Assembly: GCA_937921255.1 (NCBI GenBank)
Contig: CAKZSO010000037.1
Span: 1-54,169, forward strand
Length of the DNA: 54,169 nucleotides
Direction: 5' to 3'
Source of the DNA: Candidatus Bipolaricaulota bacterium
GTDB taxonomy: Bacteria > Bipolaricaulota > Bipolaricaulia > Bipolaricaulales > Bipolaricaulaceae
Shown here: positions 50,668-54,169 of the stretch, piece by piece
Numbering within the stretch: position 1 is the stretch's first letter
Layout: each line of letters starts with the position of its first letter
The notes under the pieces: model-generated
What the model was told of the DNA's origin: nothing
Database searches by the model: none
Seen by the model: the letters and a program-made list of their open reading frames with translations, nothing else
Translations under genes and position numbers: made by a program

Positions 50668-52106
50668 GCGGGGTCCTCCTCTACCTCGGCCTTGGCCTCC
50701 TCGGGTTCGTGGGGGCGCCGCGGGCCTTCTCCCTTGTGGCCCTGCTGGGAGGGGCGACCACGTTTGCGTTGTGGGCGCCCGGGTTCCCCGAGGTCCTCGT
50801 GGGAGGCCTTCCGTGGGGGATCGCCGTGGCCGGCGACACCTGGACGGTGGGCCTGTGGGCGCTCGGCCTGGTCCTCCACGCGACCCTCCTCGTCCACGCC
50901 TGGGCAAAGGACAGCGCGTTCCACCCCCTGACCACGGTCCTCATCGGAACGTGCCTGGCCGGCGCGCTATCTCGCGACCTGTTCAACCTGTACGTGCTCA
51001 TGGACCTGTCCTCGCTCATCGCCCTCGTCCTGATCGCCTCCGGCCGCCGGGTGCGGGCGGTGTGGGCGGGCCTCCAGTACCTCGTACTGACCGAGGTTGG
51101 GCTGACCCTGTACCTGTTCGGCCTCGGCCTCGTGTACGGGCGGCTGGGGACGCTCTCCGTCTCGGCGCTTGCGGAGCGGGGGCCGAACCTGTCCGATCCG
51201 GCCTTGGCGGTGGGGGTCGGCTTGCTGCTCGCCGGGACCGCGGTGAAGACCGGGGTGTTCCTCCTCGGCCTGTGGCTTCCCCAGGCCCATGGCCAGGCCC
51301 CAACCGAAGTGTCGGTTCTTCTGTCGGGGATCGTGGTCAAGATCGGGGTCGTCACGCTGGCCCGGCTGGCCGAGGCGTTCCCGGTGGGGACGGTGCTCCT
51401 CTTCCTCGGGGTTCTGACCGGGTTTGGGGGGCTCCTCTACGCGCTGTGGGAGAAGGACCTCAAGGTGTTCCTCGGGTTCCACACCGTGTCCCAGCTCGGG
51501 TACATGCTGATCGGCCTCGGCCTGGGGGCGGGGACCGGTGCTCTCCTGTACGCGGTGGCCCACGGCCTGTTCAAGGGGCTCCTCTTCCTCGCCGCCGGCG
51601 AGGCCGTCGAGCGGACCGGTCAGCGCCAGATCGCCTTCCTCACCGGTCGCCTCTCCCTCCCCCTGGCCGTGGGACTGGGGGTCGGGGCGTGCGCGATCGC
51701 CGGGTTGCCCCCGCTCGCGGGGTTCGCCGCGAAGGGGGTCCTCGCCCTAGGGGCGCCGGGGTGGGCCAAGGGGGCGTTCTTCGCCCTCGGCCTCGGCACC
51801 GCCGCGTCGTTTTCCAAGCTCGTTCCCCTGCTTCGACCGCGGGAGAGGGGCCCCGCGGGCGGCCTCCCCGTGCTCGCGGCGGCCGTGGTGGCCCTCGGGG
51901 TCGCGGGAACGGTCTTGGCCGGGGATCTCCTCGCCCCACGGGCGTGGGGGGAGGCGATCCTCGTCGTGGGCTTGGGGTACGGCCTGTACCACGGGTTGAG
52001 TCGGGTCCGTCCGGGGCTCCCCCGCTGGGGCTTCGACTGGAGCGTGGTGAGCCTGCTTGGGGCCTCGGTCGGGGTGGCGGGCCTGGTCGCCTTCGGTGGG
52101 CTGTAG
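50652..52106 (+). CDS. mrpD: Mrp/Mbh antiporter subunit D, first copy (NuoM-like)
   Basis: GTG 50652 behind GAGGAG; 484 residues with about 14 helices. Proton path residues of this family are present: Lys in AVKTGVFLLGLWLPQAHG (K199), Lys in VVKIGVVTL, and the late HGLFKGLLFLAAG lysine. The usual glutamate of helix 5 is replaced by Asp118 (LYVLMDLSSL). The broken-helix region SQLGYMLIGLGLG is typical. It should carry protons or cations across the membrane. Confidence 0.9.
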   Translation: MAAALSGVLLYLGLGLLGFVGAPRAFSLVALLGGATTFALWAPGFPEVLVGGLPWGIAVAGDTWTVGLWALGLVLHATLLVHAWAKDSAFHPLTTVLIGTCLAGALSRDLFNLYVLMDLSSLIALVLIASGRRVRAVWAGLQYLVLTEVGLTLYLFGLGLVYGRLGTLSVSALAERGPNLSDPALAVGVGLLLAGTAVKTGVFLLGLWLPQAHGQAPTEVSVLLSGIVVKIGVVTLARLAEAFPVGTVLLFLGVLTGFGGLLYALWEKDLKVFLGFHTVSQLGYMLIGLGLGAGTGALLYAVAHGLFKGLLFLAAGEAVERTGQRQIAFLTGRLSLPLAVGLGVGACAIAGLPPLAGFAAKGVLALGAPGWAKGAFFALGLGTAASFSKLVPLLRPRERGPAGGLPVLAAAVVALGVAGTVLAGDLLAPRAWGEAILVVGLGYGLYHGLSRVRPGLPRWGFDWSVVSLLGASVGVAGLVAFGGL

Positions 52107-52139
52107 GGCGATGAGGTACGACGAGAGAGGGAGGATGGC

Positions 52140-53603
52140 GTGACGGCGGCGCTCGCCGGAGTCCTCGTCTACCTCGCCTGTGGGGTAGCGGGGATCCTCG
52201 GCGCGGGCCGGATCGCCGCCCTCCTGGCGATGATCGGAGCGTGGGTCTCTCTCCACTTTTGGGCACCGGGGTTCCCGGTCGAGGTGGTGGGGGGGGGCCC
52301 GTGGGGGATCCCCGTGGCGGGGGACACCCTCGCTCTCGCGTTCTGGGTGCTGGCCCCCCTCGTTCATGCTGTTGCCACATGGCACGAACGGCACCGACCC
52401 ACCACGTTCCACGGGCTGGTCACGCTTCTTGTCGGGACGTGTCTGGCTACCGTTCTGTCCCGGGACCTGTTCAACCTGTTCATCCTCCTCGACCTCGGTT
52501 CCCTCCTCTCCGTCGTCCTCATCGCCTACGACCGGAAGTCGCGGGCCGCGTGGGCCGCGCTCCGCTACCTCCTCCTCTCCACCCTGGGGATGCTCCTCTA
52601 CCTCCTCGGGGTGGGGCTCGTCTACGGGGAGCTCGGGACCCTGTCGCTTGTCCAGATCGCAGAGATGGGGCCGAGACTTTCCCATCCACCGCTCGCGGTG
52701 GGGGTGAGCCTTCTCGTGGCGGGCGCTGCCGTGAAGGCGGGGGTGTTCCTCCTCGGGCTGTGGCTCCCACCTGCCCACGGGCTCGCGCCAACCGGCGTTT
52801 CGGTGATTCTGTCCTCGGTGGTGGTGAAGATGGGCGTGGTCGCGCTGGCGCGGCTCTCGGAGGCGTTCCTGATTGGGCCAGCCCTCGTTGTCCTCGGCCT
52901 CCTCACCGGGGTCGGCGGGACCGTCTACGCCCTGTGGGAACGAGACCTGAAGGTGTTCCTCGCCTTCTCGACCGTCTCCCAGCTCGGGTACCTCCTCATC
53001 GGGTTCGGGGCTGGCGGTGCAGGGGCACTGGGGGCGACGCTGTTCCTCGTCGCGCACGGGCTGTACAAGGGGCTGCTCTTCCTATCTGCGGGAGCAGCGA
53101 TCGAGGAGCGGGGCGAACGGGCGTTCGACCGGCTCGCGGGAACCCTCCCGTGGGGTGTGGCGTTGGGGCTCGTGGTGGGGAGCTGGGCGATCGTGGGGCT
53201 CCCGCCGCTCGCGGGGTTCACCGCCAAGGGCGCCCTGTCGGCCGGCCTTCCTTCCTGGGCCAAGGCGCTGGCCGTGGCCCTCTCCCTGGGCACGGCCGCG
53301 GCGTTCTGGCGGGTCGTTCCTCTCCTCCGGTCCCGCGGCGCAAGACGGGGCGCCGAGGCGGGGGTGGTGGCCCTCGCGTTCGCCCTCGTCGCGTTCGGTG
53401 GGTGGGGGTTCGCCTTCGTCCCCGCCATGCGCAGCCCATGGGAGTGGGGGACGGTCGGCGGGACCGTCGCCCTCGGCTACGGGCTTCACCGCCTCTTCCA
53501 GAGGACGAGCCCGGCCCTGCCCGGGCTCACCCTGGGCCGCGGGATGATCGCCGTCCTCCTGGCCTCAGGGGCCCTCGCAGCGGGAATGCTCCTCCTCGGA
53601 TGA
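52140..53603 (+). CDS. Mrp/Mbh antiporter subunit D, second copy (NuoM-like)
   Basis: GTG 52140 after GGGAGG; 487 residues, clearly paralogous to the first copy and of the same length. Matching sites are Asp118 (LFILLDLGSL), Lys199 (AVKAGVFLLGLWLPPAHG), VVKMGVVAL and HGLYKGLLFLSAG. The two differ throughout, so the duplication is old. Two D-type subunits could add a second ion channel, replacing the missing MrpA N-terminal channel. A 10-codon open frame with its own stop, ATG 52111 to TGA 52143, overlaps its start. Confidence 0.9.
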   Translation: MTAALAGVLVYLACGVAGILGAGRIAALLAMIGAWVSLHFWAPGFPVEVVGGGPWGIPVAGDTLALAFWVLAPLVHAVATWHERHRPTTFHGLVTLLVGTCLATVLSRDLFNLFILLDLGSLLSVVLIAYDRKSRAAWAALRYLLLSTLGMLLYLLGVGLVYGELGTLSLVQIAEMGPRLSHPPLAVGVSLLVAGAAVKAGVFLLGLWLPPAHGLAPTGVSVILSSVVVKMGVVALARLSEAFLIGPALVVLGLLTGVGGTVYALWERDLKVFLAFSTVSQLGYLLIGFGAGGAGALGATLFLVAHGLYKGLLFLSAGAAIEERGERAFDRLAGTLPWGVALGLVVGSWAIVGLPPLAGFTAKGALSAGLPSWAKALAVALSLGTAAAFWRVVPLLRSRGARRGAEAGVVALAFALVAFGGWGFAFVPAMRSPWEWGTVGGTVALGYGLHRLFQRTSPALPGLTLGRGMIAVLLASGALAAGMLLLG

Positions 53604-53621
53604 GGGCCAAGGAGCGCAAGT

Positions 53622-53649
53622 TTGGCGCCTGGATCCAAGTCGCTACAAT
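53622..53649 (+). promoter_or_regulatory. Promoter of the 50-residue membrane protein gene
   Basis: TTGGCG (53622-53627), a 16-base spacer and TACAAT (53644-53649). The 15 bases CCAAGTCGCTACAAT (53635-53649) are identical to the region before the NfeD gene. Confidence 0.6.
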
Positions 53650-53667
53650 GCATCGTAAGGAGGGAAC

Positions 53668-53820
53668 GTGGCCGACAAGATCAAGGTCAAGGGAGAACTC
53701 GCGGGGATGTTCTGGTTCGCGGGGTGGCTGTTCACGCTGGCGTTCACGCAGCTTCTGTGGTGGCAGGCGATCCTCGCTCTGGTGATCTGGCCGTACTACC
53801 TGGGGGTCCGGCTGCGGTAA
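53668..53820 (+). CDS. 50-residue membrane protein
   Basis: GTG 53668 behind AAGGAGG. A short basic start (ADKIKVKGEL) precedes two hydrophobic stretches, WFAGWLFTLAFTQLLWW and ILALVIWPYYLGVRLR, likely a hairpin in the membrane. Tryptophan/aromatic-rich segments and short size recall small membrane regulators or subunits. It follows the antiporter operon but has its own promoter, so it may be an added subunit or a separate gene. No family recognised. Confidence 0.65.
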   Translation: MADKIKVKGELAGMFWFAGWLFTLAFTQLLWWQAILALVIWPYYLGVRLR

Positions 53821-54082
53821 CCTATCTTCCAACGCCCGTGGGCAAGGGAAGCGCACGTGGGTGAGTAGATCCAGGCCCACAACTCGACTGAGAACCCTGA
53901 GATTGGATAGCCTGTGGCAGGTCCGTTCTCGGGGTTTTCTTTTCCAGACGCCCCCTTTCCCGAACGCACTCCCAGAGTTCTTGACAACGACGCCGTGGAT
54001 CCCTGAGGGGGTTTGACAAGACAGGGTGTGGAGTTGACCCGGTTTCGTGGACACCCTTAGGCTTGCACGGGAGGTGTTGACG
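53821..54082. other. Gap and probable left end of the IS3-type element
   Basis: No gene recognised. GAGAACCC...GGGGTTTTC (53890-53938) followed by T-rich sequence could end transcription weakly. Between about 54025 and 54060, the sequence GAGTTGACCCGGTTTCGTG resembles terminal repeats of IS3-type elements, but the other end is outside the window so this is not confirmed. Confidence 0.35.
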
Positions 54083-54169
54083 ATGCCGAGGACACGGCCG
54101 CCGTACCCGCCGGAGGTTCGGCGGCAGATGGTGGAGTTGGTGCGGGCAGGACGGACAGCGCGGGAGTTG
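54083..54169 (+). mobile_element. IS3-family transposase OrfA, N-terminal part
   Basis: ATG 54083, with GGGAGG upstream, gives 29 codons to the edge: MPRTRPPYPPEVRRQMVEL and RAGRTAREL. This is the start of the OrfA helix-turn-helix of IS3-family transposases (PRRPYPPEFRRQVVELVR type). The catalytic OrfB would follow beyond the window. Confidence 0.8.

Noticed and set aside
52111-52143. Ten-codon open frame before the second D subunit as a leader peptide
   Set aside because: Its ribosome site is weak and its sequence mostly overlaps that of the next gene's ribosome site; probably chance.

Overview
This is a GC-rich bacterial chromosome segment with tightly packed genes. Genes inside operons commonly overlap by ATGA or GTGA, and GTG starts behind AAGGAGG-type ribosome sites are frequent. 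Lipoprotein-sorting and lipoprotein genes and many secreted proteins point to a cell with an outer membrane or elaborate envelope. The glycerol-3-phosphate oxidation genes are of the anaerobic flavin/iron-sulfur type and no respiratory oxidase is seen. The gene content resembles uncultivated (possibly thermophilic) lineages such as Bipolaricaulota; this is an inference from style and content, not a proven assignment.

Left part (1-8.8 kb, minus strand): a glycerol-3-phosphate module. It runs from a two-subunit FAD oxidoreductase plus a DUF1667 Cys protein, through a DeoR/GlpR-type regulator with its own promoter, to an FbpABC-like ABC importer and the start of a UgpB-like binding protein that leaves the window. 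From 8.9 to 13.3 kb come an MscS channel, a nitroreductase and two unknown exported proteins. From 13.4 to 21 kb come TldD/TldE, a YhbD-bactofilin-membrane protein operon with a palindromic promoter, a DUF885 hydrolase and dihydrolipoamide dehydrogenase.

Middle (21-35.9 kb): an eroded IS481-type transposase, a PKD lipoprotein, a fusion of an alkyltransferase-like domain with endonuclease V, a DEAD-box helicase, RNase HI, and a self-contained TetR/ABC/LolA-like operon. Then follow a glycosyltransferase with PlsY, tRNA-Gln(TTG), a secreted-protein gene broken by two TGA codons, a small basic protein, an 18-cysteine secreted protein, and a metallo-beta-lactamase-fold gene broken by two compensating frameshifts.

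Right part (36-54.2 kb): an ABC exporter, an MFS carrier, a GH3-like adenylate enzyme, several small exported proteins, a GerM-like protein, an AlkX/YcaQ-type DNA glycosylase, and an NfeD-type membrane protease. The latter is divergent from an eight-gene Mrp/Mbh-type cation/proton antiporter operon. Its gene order copies the antiporter half of membrane-bound hydrogenases, but no hydrogenase genes follow. One subunit carries a fused solute-binding-like domain with four clustered cysteines, the most unusual feature here. An IS3-type transposase begins at the right edge.

Several genes have a -10 hexamer 7-9 bases before the start codon and no ribosome site, so leaderless transcription is probably common in this organism.
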